56,252 nucleotides of DNA from Deltaproteobacteria bacterium UBA5756 (GCA_002418985.1 DIFE01000157.1:1-56252), one strand, 5' to 3'; numbered from the stretch's first letter, positions 7,536-16,738 are shown. A program made the numbers and translations. The notes: generated by a model from the letters alone, not told the origin.

Positions 7536-8770
7536 AAAGTAAAAAAATCGGTGAATTAACCCAGATCGCGCGGGACCTCAACATCGAGAATGCCTCAGGA
7601 CTGAGAAAACAGGAACTGATATTCTCCATCCTGCAGGCATACGTAGATAAGAACGAAAATGTATATGGCGAAGGGGTGCTTGAGATCCTCTCGGAGGGTT
7701 TCGGGTTCTTGCGGTCGACGGACTCCAACTACCTCCCCGGCCCCGACGACATATACGTCTCACCCTCGCAGATAAAGAAGTTCGGCTTGAGGACCGGCGA
7801 TACAACCTCGGGCCAGATACGGCCGCCGAAGGACAACGAGAAGTATTTCGCCCTTCTCAAGGTGGAGTCCATAAACTTCGATGATCCCAGCGTCGTCCGC
7901 GACAAGATCATCTTTGACAACCTGACTCCCATTTATCCAAACGAAAGGGCAAAACTCGAAACTGCCCATGACGGTCTTTCCACCAGGGTTATGGATCTCT
8001 TCACGCCTATCGGCAAAGGACAGCGCGGCCTCATTGTTGCCCCGCCGAGGACAGGGAAGACAATGCTGCTTCAGTCCATCGCCAACAGCCTGACGAAGAA
8101 CCACAAGGAGATATATCTCATTGTCCTGCTTATCGATGAGCGGCCCGAGGAAGTGACCGACATGATGCGGTCCGTCAAGGGCGAGGTCATAAGCTCGACC
8201 TTTGACGAACCTGCCACGCGGCACGTCCAGGTGGCCGAGATAGTCATCGAAAAGGCGAAACGGCTCGTGGAACACAAGAAGGACGTCGTGATCCTTCTGG
8301 ATAGCATCACGCGCCTCGCCCGCGCTTATAACACCGTGGTGCCCTCGAGCGGCAAGATACTCTCGGGTGGCATCGATGCGTCAGCCATGCAGAAGCCGAG
8401 GCGTTTCTTCGGAGCGGCGAAGAATATCGAGGAGGGAGGCAGCCTTACCATCATCGCCACAGCCCTCATCGACACGGGCAGCAGAATGGACGAGGTCATC
8501 TTCGAGGAGTTCAAGGGCACGGGCAACTGCGAGATATACCTCGACAGGAAACTGGCCGAGAAGAGGATCTTCCCCGCGATCGACATCAACAAATCGGGCA
8601 CCAGGAAGGAAGAGTTGCTCCTCGGACCGAGCGACCTGCAGCGCATATGGCTCTTGAGAAAGGTGCTGCAGCCAATGAATACGGTGGAGGCCATGGAATT
8701 TCTGCTTGAAAAATTGGCCGATACGGATTCTAATAAAGACTTTCTCTATTCGATGAGCAAAGGAGGATAA
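7517..8770 (+). CDS. rho: Transcription termination factor Rho
   Basis: This 417-residue protein is the hexameric RNA-dependent ATPase that ends transcription at Rho-dependent sites. It has an N-terminal Rho domain (LKSKKIGELTQIARDL), a cold-shock-like RNA-binding fold (GVLEILSEGFGFLRS) and the ATPase core with Walker A (VAPPRTGKTM, about residues 170-185). Walker B (VVILLDSITRLARAYN) and the Q/R-loop regions follow. Another in-frame ATG lies 18 bases upstream, but GGGAGG sits about ten bases before the one chosen, which gives MHLNDLK. Length and domain order are standard. Confidence 0.97.
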   Translation: MHLNDLKSKKIGELTQIARDLNIENASGLRKQELIFSILQAYVDKNENVYGEGVLEILSEGFGFLRSTDSNYLPGPDDIYVSPSQIKKFGLRTGDTTSGQIRPPKDNEKYFALLKVESINFDDPSVVRDKIIFDNLTPIYPNERAKLETAHDGLSTRVMDLFTPIGKGQRGLIVAPPRTGKTMLLQSIANSLTKNHKEIYLIVLLIDERPEEVTDMMRSVKGEVISSTFDEPATRHVQVAEIVIEKAKRLVEHKKDVVILLDSITRLARAYNTVVPSSGKILSGGIDASAMQKPRRFFGAAKNIEEGGSLTIIATALIDTGSRMDEVIFEEFKGTGNCEIYLDRKLAEKRIFPAIDINKSGTRKEELLLGPSDLQRIWLLRKVLQPMNTVEAMEFLLEKLADTDSNKDFLYSMSKGG

Positions 8771-8774
8771 GAAC

Positions 8775-8981
8775 ATGAAAAAGGGAATCCACCCTGAATT
8801 GAAAACCGCGACGGTGAAATGCGCCTGCGGCCACACCTTCGAAACCCTTTCGGTTAAGGACAAGATCAGCGTCGAAATATGTGCCAAGTGCCATCCCATC
8901 TTCACGGGCAAGGAGAAACGCCTTGATTCCGCAGGTCAGGTTGAGAAGTTCGAAAGGAAGTACGGAAAGAAACAGAAGTAA
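8775..8981 (+). CDS. rpmE: 50S ribosomal protein L31, zinc-binding form
   Basis: This 68-residue protein of the large ribosomal subunit begins MKKGIHPEL and has cysteines in CACG and CAKC that form the zinc site of C+ type L31. The tail VEKFERKYGKK is typical. It lies four bases after rho with a good AAAGGAGG ribosome binding site. Its stop overlaps the prfA start (TAATG). The C+ type is a zinc store in some bacteria; no C- paralogue is seen here. Confidence 0.97.
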   Translation: MKKGIHPELKTATVKCACGHTFETLSVKDKISVEICAKCHPIFTGKEKRLDSAGQVEKFERKYGKKQK

Positions 8982-10045
8982 TGTTCAAAAGACTTATTGA
9001 GCTTGACAAGCGCTTCGACGACATCGAAGCGGAAATGACGAAGCCCGAAGTCCTTTCCAACATGGAGGAGTACAAGAAGCTCGCCAGAGAGCGGACGGAC
9101 ATCAAGGAGCTTGTAGATGCCTATCGTGAGTGGAGGGCCGCAAAGTCCGAGCACGAGAAGACGACGGAACTCCTGAGCCGCGAATCTGACGACGAGATGA
9201 AGGCCCTTGCACGGGAAGAACTCGCCAGTCTCGAAAAAGAGATGGAGCGGGTCGAAGGGCTTCTCGCGGACAGCCTCCTGAAAAAAACGGAACGCCATGC
9301 AAAGAGCATGTTCCTCGAAATGCGGGCAGGCACCGGAGGGGAAGAGGCCGCGCTTTTCGCCAGGGACCTGTTCGCCTCCTATATGAAATTTGCCGAGCGG
9401 ATGAAGTGGAAGACGGAGATCATGAGTTCAAGCCCCTCCGACCTGGGAGGGTTCAAGGAAGTGATCGCCGTCATTGAGGGGAAGGACGCCTTCAATATAT
9501 TGCGCTACGAAAGCGGCGTCCATCGCGTGCAAAGGGTTCCTGAGACGGAAGCCCAGGGCAGGATCCACACCTCGACGATCACCGTGGCGGTTCTTCCCGA
9601 ACCGGAAGAACTCGAAATAAGTATAAATCCCGAAGAGGTGCGAGTCGATCTTTTCCGCTCCAGCGGTCCCGGCGGGCAGCATGTCAACACGACCGATTCC
9701 GCGGTGAGGCTGACCCACATACCGACAGGCATGGTCGTTACCTGCCAGGACGAAAAGTCCCAGCATAAGAACAAGGCGAAGGCAATGCGTGTTTTGAGGG
9801 CCAGGATCAAGGAAAAGATGGAAGGTGAGAAGGAACAGGAGATCTCCGACGAACGGCGCAAGCAGGTGGGGACTGGTGATCGCAGCGAGCGCATCAGGAC
9901 CTACAATTTCCCGCAGGGGCGCGTCACCGACCACAGGATCGGCCTTACCCTCTATAAGCTTCAGGACATTCTCAACGGTTATATCGAAGAGATGACCGGC
10001 CCTGTAGCCGCGCATTTCCGCTCGGAAGCACTCAAGAACGGGTAA
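8981..10045 (+). CDS. prfA: Peptide chain release factor 1
   Basis: This 354-residue class I release factor recognises UAA and UAG. The GGQ catalytic motif, within SSGPGGQHVNTTDSAVR (about residues 227-240), triggers peptidyl-tRNA hydrolysis and is the site methylated by PrmC, the product of the next gene. The N-terminal coiled region and the family region RAGTGGEEAALFA are present. Because RF1 does not read UGA, it should not compete with the proposed selenocysteine decoding at 1575-1577; RF2 would. Confidence 0.97.
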   Translation: MFKRLIELDKRFDDIEAEMTKPEVLSNMEEYKKLARERTDIKELVDAYREWRAAKSEHEKTTELLSRESDDEMKALAREELASLEKEMERVEGLLADSLLKKTERHAKSMFLEMRAGTGGEEAALFARDLFASYMKFAERMKWKTEIMSSSPSDLGGFKEVIAVIEGKDAFNILRYESGVHRVQRVPETEAQGRIHTSTITVAVLPEPEELEISINPEEVRVDLFRSSGPGGQHVNTTDSAVRLTHIPTGMVVTCQDEKSQHKNKAKAMRVLRARIKEKMEGEKEQEISDERRKQVGTGDRSERIRTYNFPQGRVTDHRIGLTLYKLQDILNGYIEEMTGPVAAHFRSEALKNG

Positions 10046-10051
10046 ACGACA

Positions 10052-10870
10052 TTGAGGATCAGGCAAATCATCACAAGCCAGAAAGGCCTATCCGGGACGG
10101 ACGTTATCACGGCCGTCTGCCTTGCCTGCAACCTCACACGGGAGCAGGTTTTTTGTCGTATGGACAGCGAGATCGACGAAGAAAGGCTCCGCGTGGTTCG
10201 GGGGTATCTCGACGAACGGCTCGCGGGCAAACCACTGGCCTACATCACAGGAGTGCGGGAGTTCTTCTCCGAGAGTTTCTCCGTAAACGAGGCCGTGCTC
10301 ATCCCAAGACCCGAGACAGAGGTGCTCGTGGAGGTGGCCCTTGACCTCATCGGCGACAGAAAAGGCCTGACGGTCCTTGATGTCGGCTGCGGCTCCGGCG
10401 CAATCGGGATCATCGTTGCCAAACATACCGACAGCAGGGTGTTTTCGGTTGACATATCGGAGGCCGCCCTTGCGGTGGCACACACGAACGCGGTGTCTCT
10501 GGGGGTTCATGAAAAGATGCGCTTCGTCTGCGGCGATCTTCTCGGAGCCTTTGGAGACGGGACACGGTTTGATATGATCGTTGCCAACCCGCCCTATGTC
10601 GCTGCCGATGAATGGGATGACCTCATGGTGGACGTGAGGGAGTATGAACCCCGGGGAGCCCTTGACGGCGGGGAAGGCGGCCTTGATATCTACCGCCGCC
10701 TTGTCGGTCAGGTGCCCGGCCACCTCGTTCGCGGCGGCCATGTCCTTCTTGAGATCGGCTCTTTCCGGCAGGCCTGCGACGTGGGCGCGATGCTCGAGGC
10801 AGCAGGGTTCAGGGTCGGTGTAAGAAAAGACTATTCGGGCAGGGAAAGGGTGCTCGCGGGACATGGATAA
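10052..10870 (+). CDS. prmC: Release factor glutamine methyltransferase
   Basis: This 272-residue SAM-dependent enzyme methylates the GGQ glutamine of release factors. The N-terminal helical substrate domain is followed by a Rossmann methyltransferase with motif I (VLDVGCGSGAIGI) and the hallmark NPPY (about Asn179-Tyr182) in VANPPYVA. Other features fit the family, such as IPRPETEVLVE. The most upstream plausible start is a TTG with a weak ribosome binding site, so the exact start is uncertain. It follows prfA, its substrate gene, and overlaps murA by eight bases. Confidence 0.95.
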   Translation: MRIRQIITSQKGLSGTDVITAVCLACNLTREQVFCRMDSEIDEERLRVVRGYLDERLAGKPLAYITGVREFFSESFSVNEAVLIPRPETEVLVEVALDLIGDRKGLTVLDVGCGSGAIGIIVAKHTDSRVFSVDISEAALAVAHTNAVSLGVHEKMRFVCGDLLGAFGDGTRFDMIVANPPYVAADEWDDLMVDVREYEPRGALDGGEGGLDIYRRLVGQVPGHLVRGGHVLLEIGSFRQACDVGAMLEAAGFRVGVRKDYSGRERVLAGHG

Positions 10871-12137
10871 ATTCATCATCGAAGGGGGAGAGAGGCTCAA
10901 AGGAAAGGTCCGGATCAGCGGGTCGAAGAATGCAGTCCTGCCCGCCCTCGCGGCGACATTGCTCCAGAAGGGCCGTTACCGGATAGGCAACGTGCCGCGC
11001 CTCATGGATGTCACCACGATGATGAAGCTCCTCGACCTTCTCGGTGCCAGATGCGTATGGCAGGATGACCACACCATCGACATAGATACCACGAAGATGG
11101 ACAATCACGTAGCCCCCTACGAGCTTGTCAAGAAGATGCGGGCGTCGGTCCTCGTCCTGGGTGCGCTCATCGGCGGTCTGAGGAAGGCGACCGTTTCCTA
11201 CCCCGGGGGATGCGCCATTGGGGAGAGGCCCATTGACCTCCACCTTAAGGGGCTTGCCGCACTCGGTTGTGATGTGGCGATCCGGGAAGGCTATGTCGAT
11301 GTAACGGCAAAGAAGCTCAGGGGCGGCCGCATTGTGTTCGATACGGTGACCGTGGGCGGGACGGAGAACCTTCTCATGGCGTCGGTCTTCGCCAGGGGTG
11401 AAACGGTCATAGAGAATGCCGCCCGTGAACCGGAGGTGGTCGATCTCGCAAGGATGCTCAAGGAGATGGGCGCTAGGATCGACGGCGAGGGGACGGCGGT
11501 GATCAGGATAACGGGTGTCAACGAGCTGACCCCCTGCAGCTGGGACGTCATAGAGGACAGGATTGAAGCGGGAACGTTTCTTGCCGCCTGCGGCATGACT
11601 CGGGGAAGCATCATTCTTGAGAATTGCGTGCCCGACCACATAAAGGTGGTCATCGACAAGCTCAGAGAGACCGGCATGGAGATATCCTGCGACGGGAAGA
11701 CCATCAAGGCGTCGATGTCCAAGAGGCGGCCTTCCGCTGTGGACATCAGGACGGTCCCCTATCCGGGTTTTCCCACGGACATGCAGGCCCAGCTCATGGC
11801 GGCCATGACGACGTCGAAGGGCGTAAGTGCCATAACGGAAACAATTTTTGAGAACAGGATGATGCACGCCGCCGAGTTGCGCCGGATGGGCGCCGACATC
11901 AGGGTCGTAGGCAATACGGCCATCGTCCACGGCGTAGAGTCCATATCGGGCGCAAAAGTGATGGCTACGGACTTGAGGGCAAGCGCATCCCTCATCATCG
12001 CCGGCCTGGCAGCCTACGGCAAGACCGAAGTTTCGCGCATATATCACATTGACCGGGGTTACGAGCACATTGAGGAAAAACTGAAAAACTTAGGTGCCCG
12101 GATCGAAAGGGTAAAAGATGAAAATATGGGAGCTTGA
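10863..12137 (+). CDS. murA: UDP-N-acetylglucosamine 1-carboxyvinyltransferase
   Basis: This 424-residue enzyme transfers enolpyruvate from PEP to UDP-GlcNAc, the first committed step of peptidoglycan synthesis. The substrate-binding start ISGSKNAVLPALAA is present. So is the catalytic loop GGCAIGERP with Cys117, equivalent to E. coli Cys115, the residue alkylated by fosfomycin. The fold repeats two EPSP-synthase-like domains. Its start lies inside the prmC end, and its last 20 bases overlap hisD, placing it in the middle of one long transcript. Confidence 0.97.
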   Translation: MDKFIIEGGERLKGKVRISGSKNAVLPALAATLLQKGRYRIGNVPRLMDVTTMMKLLDLLGARCVWQDDHTIDIDTTKMDNHVAPYELVKKMRASVLVLGALIGGLRKATVSYPGGCAIGERPIDLHLKGLAALGCDVAIREGYVDVTAKKLRGGRIVFDTVTVGGTENLLMASVFARGETVIENAAREPEVVDLARMLKEMGARIDGEGTAVIRITGVNELTPCSWDVIEDRIEAGTFLAACGMTRGSIILENCVPDHIKVVIDKLRETGMEISCDGKTIKASMSKRRPSAVDIRTVPYPGFPTDMQAQLMAAMTTSKGVSAITETIFENRMMHAAELRRMGADIRVVGNTAIVHGVESISGAKVMATDLRASASLIIAGLAAYGKTEVSRIYHIDRGYEHIEEKLKNLGARIERVKDENMGA

Positions 12138-13398
12138 CAGCGAGTACGACGGCCTCATATCCTTCGTAAAGACCGGCAGGGAAGGCGCGAAGCGCGATGT
12201 CCGCCAGGCCGTCTCGCGGGTGAAAGAGGGCGTTCTATCCCGCGGCGACAGCGCGCTCGTCGAATTTTCCATCGCCTGGGACCGCTGGGACAGGGAATAT
12301 CCGATCAAGCTTACCCCCGGGGAGATTGACGAGGCCGCTTCCCGGGTGCCCCGAAAGGACATCGGGATCCTCAAGGGGATGATCAGGAACGTTGCCTCAT
12401 ACCACAAGGGACAAAAAGCAGGCGGGCGTGTCTACAAGAAAAAAGGCCTTTCCGTTCGGGAGGAGCCCGTGCCCGTTGAAAGCGTGATGGTTTACGTTCC
12501 CGGCGGGACGGCGACGTACCCGTCGTCGCTCATTATGGGGGCGCTGCCCGCACAGATCGCCGGCGTGAAGTATATTAACGTGGCCACACCGGCACCGGGG
12601 GGTGCGATCAACGACTACGTGGCCGCGGCGGCGAAGCTTCTCGGGATAACGGATATTTTTCGTATCGGCGGGGCGCAGGCGGTATATGCCTTCGCCTGCG
12701 GGACGGCCACGGTTCCGAAGGTGGACATGATCGTCGGTCCGGGAAACGCATATGTCGAAGAGGCAAAAAGGGACGTTTACGGAACCGTCGGCATCGACAT
12801 GCTCGCCGGCCCCACGGAACTCGTCATCCTCTGCACCGAGGCCCATTCACCGAAAATGGTGGCCCTTGACATGTTCTCCCAGGCCGAACACGATGAACTG
12901 GCATCGGTGGGGGTTTTCTCCTCTTCGGGAGCTCACCTTGAGGACATCCGGCACAGCATTGAAGGTCTCCTTGGAGCGACGGTGCGCAGAGAGACAATCA
13001 CGAAGGCCCTCAAGCACAACGGCTACCTCGTGCACTTCACAGACCTGGCCCTGGCCATCGAAGCGATAAACCGGATCGCACCCGAGCACATGGAGCTCAT
13101 CGGGGACGAAGACTGCGTCTCCTCGATCCTCTATCCCGGCATCATCTACGTCGGTCCCTGCACCCCCGTCGCAATGGGCGACTACTATATCGGAACGAAC
13201 CACGTTCTTCCCACCGCAGGGGCGGGGCGCTTCACCGGAGGACTTTCTGTCGACCGGTTTACAAAGCGCAAGGTTGTTGTTAAAATAGACCAATCTTTCA
13301 TCGAAACATACGGCGACAGGGCCGAGCGGCTCGCGAGAATCGAGGGCCTGCCCGCCCATGGCGATGCGATAAAGGCACGAAAGGAGTCCTCACAATGA
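12118..13398 (+). CDS. hisD: Histidinol dehydrogenase
   Basis: This 426-residue zinc enzyme oxidises L-histidinol to L-histidine in two NAD-dependent steps. Recognisable segments are YVPGGTATYPSS, the NAD-binding IFRIGGAQAVYAFA, VDMIVGPGNAYVEEAKR, the zinc and substrate region SQAEHDELA, and the catalytic NRIAPEHMEL. The start lies inside murA after GAAAGGGT. The stop overlaps hisG as ATGA. Length is normal for the bacterial enzyme. Confidence 0.97.
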   Translation: MKIWELDSEYDGLISFVKTGREGAKRDVRQAVSRVKEGVLSRGDSALVEFSIAWDRWDREYPIKLTPGEIDEAASRVPRKDIGILKGMIRNVASYHKGQKAGGRVYKKKGLSVREEPVPVESVMVYVPGGTATYPSSLIMGALPAQIAGVKYINVATPAPGGAINDYVAAAAKLLGITDIFRIGGAQAVYAFACGTATVPKVDMIVGPGNAYVEEAKRDVYGTVGIDMLAGPTELVILCTEAHSPKMVALDMFSQAEHDELASVGVFSSSGAHLEDIRHSIEGLLGATVRRETITKALKHNGYLVHFTDLALAIEAINRIAPEHMELIGDEDCVSSILYPGIIYVGPCTPVAMGDYYIGTNHVLPTAGAGRFTGGLSVDRFTKRKVVVKIDQSFIETYGDRAERLARIEGLPAHGDAIKARKESSQ

Positions 13399-14264
13399 AG
13401 CTGAAGATCGGCCTGCCCAAGGGCAGCCTGCAGGAATCCACATTCCGGCTTTTCAAGAATGCCGGATACACGATAAAGCTCCGCGAACGCTCCTACGTTC
13501 CCGCTATAGACGACAACGAAATGGAAGGGCTCGTCATTCGGGCACAGGAAATGGCCCGCTACGTGGAGAACGGCATCCTCGACATGGGTATAACCGGGCT
13601 CGACTGGGTCATGGAGCAGAACGCAAAGGTGGTGGAGCTTGTCCGCCTGCGCTACGGCAAGGTGGGGTTCAGGGGCGTCAAATGGGTCGTAGCCGTGCCG
13701 AACAATTCGCCGATCAAGAAGGTTAAGGATCTAAGCGGAAAGAAGATCGCCACCGAGCTCGTCCAGTTCACAAAACGATACCTGAAGAAACAGGGCATAG
13801 ATGCCGCCGTGGAGTTTTCCTGGGGCGCCACGGAAGTTAAGGCCCCGCTTCTGGCAGACGCCATCGTCGAGGTAACGGAGACGGGGGCGTCCCTTGTGGC
13901 CAATAATCTCCGGATAGTGGAAACGATCCTCGAATCGGAGACGGTGCTCATCGCGAACAAGAACGCCTGGAAGGACCCCTGGAAGAAAAGGAAGATGGAG
14001 AACCTGATGATCCTCCTGAAGGGCGCCCTTCTGGCCGAGGAGAAGGTGGGGCTCAAAATGAACATCCCCAGGAACAAGCTCGCCAGGGTGACGGAGATCC
14101 TGCCTTCGCTCCACACGCCGACGGTATCCAACCTTTCCGACGATAAATGGGTGGCCATCGAGGTCATCATCGACCAAAAGGTCGTCCGGGACATCATCCC
14201 CGATCTGAAAAGGGCCGGGGCGCAGGGGATCGTGGAATATCCCCTGAACAAGGTCATCATGTAA
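13395..14264 (+). CDS. hisG: ATP phosphoribosyltransferase, long form
   Basis: This 289-residue enzyme joins ATP and PRPP in the first step of histidine synthesis. The catalytic part starts MKLKIGLPKGSLQEST and includes ITGLDWV and the phosphate-binding region DAIVEVTETGASLVANNL. A C-terminal regulatory domain of about 75 residues (from VGLKMNIPRNKL) marks the long, HisZ-independent form, which is feedback-inhibited by histidine in other bacteria. It is co-transcribed with hisD and hisB. Confidence 0.97.
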   Translation: MKLKIGLPKGSLQESTFRLFKNAGYTIKLRERSYVPAIDDNEMEGLVIRAQEMARYVENGILDMGITGLDWVMEQNAKVVELVRLRYGKVGFRGVKWVVAVPNNSPIKKVKDLSGKKIATELVQFTKRYLKKQGIDAAVEFSWGATEVKAPLLADAIVEVTETGASLVANNLRIVETILESETVLIANKNAWKDPWKKRKMENLMILLKGALLAEEKVGLKMNIPRNKLARVTEILPSLHTPTVSNLSDDKWVAIEVIIDQKVVRDIIPDLKRAGAQGIVEYPLNKVIM

Positions 14265-14276
14265 ATGGGGGAGACC

Positions 14277-14861
14277 ATGGCGCGATCGGCACATGTCGAA
14301 AGGAACACGAAAGAGACGTCCATCTCGATATCCTGGGATCTTGACGGTACCGGAGAGTACCGGATTGCCACGGGAATACCTTTTTTCGACCACATGCTCG
14401 ACCTCTTTGCAAAGCACGGTCTTTTCGATCTCGAGGTCAGCGCGAAGGGAGATATCGACGTAGACAACCATCACACCGTCGAGGATGTGGGTATAGCGAT
14501 GGGCAAGGCCTTGCGCGATGCCCTGGGCACGATGGAGGGGATAAAGCGTTACGGCAGCGCCCTTGTTCCCATGGATGAGGCGATCTGCATGACGGCCGTC
14601 GACGTCTCGGGACGCTCCGCCTTTGTCTTTAAGGGAAAACTTCAGGGCAGGACGGGCGGATTCGACGTCGACGTGGTAAAGGAATTTCTCCAGGCCTTTT
14701 CCAACGAGGCGAAGCTGACCCTTCACGTCAACATCCTTTACGGAAGCAACCTCCATCACAGGGTGGAGGCCGTCTTCAAGTCTTTCGGGAGGGCGCTCAA
14801 GGCCGCCGTGGAAAAGGACGACCGCATAAAAGGCGTGCTCAGTACGAAGGGTGTGCTCTAA
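14277..14861 (+). CDS. hisB: Imidazoleglycerol-phosphate dehydratase
   Basis: This 194-residue enzyme dehydrates imidazoleglycerol phosphate in histidine synthesis. It is monofunctional, with no HAD phosphatase domain. Metal-binding motifs are seen in FFDHMLD, DNHHTVEDVG and LHHRVEAVFK. The chosen ATG follows a GGGGGAG ribosome binding site and gives the usual N terminus MARSAHVERNTKET. An in-frame ATG at 14265, directly after the hisG stop, would add four residues (MGET). It is followed directly by hisH. Confidence 0.95.
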   Translation: MARSAHVERNTKETSISISWDLDGTGEYRIATGIPFFDHMLDLFAKHGLFDLEVSAKGDIDVDNHHTVEDVGIAMGKALRDALGTMEGIKRYGSALVPMDEAICMTAVDVSGRSAFVFKGKLQGRTGGFDVDVVKEFLQAFSNEAKLTLHVNILYGSNLHHRVEAVFKSFGRALKAAVEKDDRIKGVLSTKGVL

Positions 14862-14862
14862 A

Positions 14863-15471
14863 ATGATCGTGGTCGATTATGGAATGGGCAACCTGAAAAG
14901 CGTTCTCAATGCCTTTTCAAAACTTGGTGCGGACATTACCGTCTCCGGCGACCCCCGCCGTGTCGAAGAAGCCAGCGCGATAGTTTTGCCCGGCGTGGGC
15001 GCCTTTGGCAAGTGCATGGAGAACCTTGAGGCACGGGGCCTCGCCGCCGCTATACGCGACCACATCGCCGGGGGCAAACGTTACCTTGGTATATGTCTTG
15101 GAATGCAGATCCTTTTCGAAACGAGCGAAGAGACACCGGGAGTCGGGGGCCTCGGCATCATAAAAGGCACGGTACCCCGCTTCACCGGGTCCGTTAAGGT
15201 TCCCCACATGGGCTGGAACAGCATCGCTATCCTGAAGGAGAGCCCGATCTTCACGGGGATACAATCAGGCGATTTCTTTTACTTCGTTCACTCCTATTAC
15301 TGTGCGCCTGTAAACGGAGATGTCATTGCCACGACCACGGACTACGACCGCCCCTTTGCCTCTTCCGTCGAATCGGGAACCCTCTTCGCATGCCAGTTCC
15401 ACCCCGAAAAAAGTCAGAGGGTAGGGCTGAAGCTGCTCAAGAATTTCCTGGAACTCACACAGGCTGAATAA
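14863..15471 (+). CDS. hisH: Imidazole glycerol phosphate synthase, glutaminase subunit HisH
   Basis: This 202-residue class I glutamine amidotransferase supplies ammonia to HisF. The catalytic Cys (about residue 79) lies in GICLGMQ, the oxyanion loop in LPGVGAFG, and the His-Glu pair in CQFHPEKSQ. The start at 14863 gives MIVVDYGMGNLKSV; an ATG inside the hisB end would add four residues. It is the last gene of the run and is followed by a strong terminator; hisA, hisF and hisC are not in the window. Confidence 0.96.
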   Translation: MIVVDYGMGNLKSVLNAFSKLGADITVSGDPRRVEEASAIVLPGVGAFGKCMENLEARGLAAAIRDHIAGGKRYLGICLGMQILFETSEETPGVGGLGIIKGTVPRFTGSVKVPHMGWNSIAILKESPIFTGIQSGDFFYFVHSYYCAPVNGDVIATTTDYDRPFASSVESGTLFACQFHPEKSQRVGLKLLKNFLELTQAE

Positions 15472-15483
15472 ACTCGCGAAAAA

Positions 15484-15521
15484 TTAGGTCCCGCTGGTCG
15501 CATTGGACCAACCAGGACCTA
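15484..15521. repeat. AGGTCC/GGACCT intergenic palindrome, copy 1
   Basis: TAGGTCC (15485-15491) pairs with GGACCTA (15515-15521), with an inner GGTC/GACC pair. Related elements occur at 29435-29465 and 32312-32340, all between genes. Confidence 0.45.
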
Positions 15522-15555
15522 TCGCTTCGCCGATCCTGCCTTGAAAAAGCCGAAG

Positions 15556-15583
15556 AAAAAGGGCTCCGCCGGGAGCCCTTTTT
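15556..15583. terminator. Bidirectional intrinsic terminator between hisH and dctP
   Basis: A run of five A bases, then GGGCTCC, loop GCCG, GGAGCCC and five T bases form a 12-bp perfect stem that works in both orientations. It separates the convergent his operon and TRAP receptor gene. Confidence 0.9.
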
Positions 15584-15604
15584 ATATCTTTATGTGACGG
15601 GTAT

Positions 15605-16627
15605 CTAGTTTTTCTTGAGAAAATCGACGGCAAACTTCACTGCCTCGTCACCGGGGAGTCCTTTGCCCTTGAGAGTCTTGATCTGCTCGTCGAGAAGCGG
15701 ACGAACGGCTTTGGCCCATTTTGCATCCTCTTCCTTGCTCAGGGCGATTACCTTGTTGCCCCTGGCTTTGGAGTATGCATAACCTTCTTTGTCGATCTCG
15801 TCCCAGACCTTACCCTGTTTTGCTACCCATTCCTTGCTGACATCTTCGAAAACCTTCTGGACGTCGGGAGGCAGGGCGGCCCATTTTGCCTTGTTCATAA
15901 CGACAAACATTGCCGTCGTGTAGGCGGAACCGAAGTTCTGGGTGGTGGATTTCACAACTTCGCCCCATTTCCAACCCTGGAGAGATTCGACGGGAGCCAT
16001 TGCGCCGTCTGCCACGCCGGTGCGGAGCGCATCGTAAGTCTCAGGCATCGTCGTTCCGACAGGTGCCGCGCCGAGGGCCTGAACGATCTTCGCTGCAAGA
16101 CCGGTCGCACGGATCTTCATGCCTTTGATGTCTTCGAGTTTGCTGACGGGTTTCTTGGAGTGGAGGATGCCGGGGCCGTGTGCGTGAAGCCAGAGCACCT
16201 TGACATCGGCCAGTTCCTTCGGCTGGAACTTCGCATAGAAAGCCATGGTGAGATTCGTTGCCGCAACACCACTCTTGTAACCCAGAGGGAGATCAAGAGT
16301 TTCCATCATGGGGAATTTACCGCGCGTATAGGCGAAGCAGCTCTCACCGATGTCCGCGATGCCCTTTACGACGTTGTCATAGGTCTGTGCCGCGGGGGTG
16401 AGGGTACCACCCGGGAAGTAGGTTATCTTGACCTTGCCGGCGGAACGCTTCTCGACTTCCTTGCACCACTGCTGCGCGACAACGCTGTTCTTGTGCGGTG
16501 CCGGGAAGAAGTTGGAATAATTCAGCGTGATGACCTTCTGCGCGGATGCCATTATCGGAAAAAAGGCGAGACAGGTTGCACCAAAGAAAACGAGAAGCAA
16601 ACACTTTACCCCGAAAAACCGTTTCAT
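15605..16627 (-). CDS. TRAP transporter solute-binding protein, DctP family
   Basis: This 340-residue periplasmic receptor captures an organic acid for a TRAP transporter. A signal peptide (residues 1-29, cleavage after ASA) precedes the two-lobed DctP domain. The family signature KGMKIRATG holds the arginine that normally pairs with the ligand carboxylate, and the motif MPETYDALRTGVADG is also typical. The substrate is unknown. The membrane subunits are not adjacent but lie 5.5 kb away on the same strand, with the hydroxylase operon between them. A near-consensus promoter and GGAGGGG ribosome binding site precede it. Confidence 0.93.
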   Translation of the reverse strand: MKRFFGVKCLLLVFFGATCLAFFPIMASAQKVITLNYSNFFPAPHKNSVVAQQWCKEVEKRSAGKVKITYFPGGTLTPAAQTYDNVVKGIADIGESCFAYTRGKFPMMETLDLPLGYKSGVAATNLTMAFYAKFQPKELADVKVLWLHAHGPGILHSKKPVSKLEDIKGMKIRATGLAAKIVQALGAAPVGTTMPETYDALRTGVADGAMAPVESLQGWKWGEVVKSTTQNFGSAYTTAMFVVMNKAKWAALPPDVQKVFEDVSKEWVAKQGKVWDEIDKEGYAYSKARGNKVIALSKEEDAKWAKAVRPLLDEQIKTLKGKGLPGDEAVKFAVDFLKKN

Positions 16628-16656
16628 AAACCCCTCCTGAAATATTATTTTCCTCT

Positions 16657-16685
16657 TTTATAGTAAACGGGGTTCGGTTTGTCAA
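16657..16685 (-). promoter_or_regulatory. Promoter of the TRAP receptor gene
   Basis: On the minus strand TTGACA (16685-16680) and TATAAA (16662-16657) are separated by 17 bases, about 30 bases before the start codon. This is close to the sigma70 consensus and suggests strong expression. Confidence 0.75.
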
Positions 16686-16720
16686 CACAATTGCGAAAGA
16701 ACTCCCCACAGAGCATGGCG

Positions 16721-16738
16721 TGTTCATCCACATGAACA
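16721..16738. promoter_or_regulatory. Perfect palindrome, candidate operator
   Basis: TGTTCAT-CCAC-ATGAACA is a perfect 7-4-7 inverted repeat in the divergent region between the TRAP receptor and the hydroxylase operon. It lies upstream of both predicted promoters. The size and symmetry suit a dimeric regulator (GntR- or MarR-like is a guess). No regulator gene is nearby. Confidence 0.45.

Noticed and set aside
10809..12068. Long minus-strand open frames opposite murA, pyrG (36371-37696), ahcY (49330-50454) and dnaA
   Set aside because: They mirror the codon structure of strong plus-strand genes, show no recognisable domains and lack independent ribosome binding sites or promoters.
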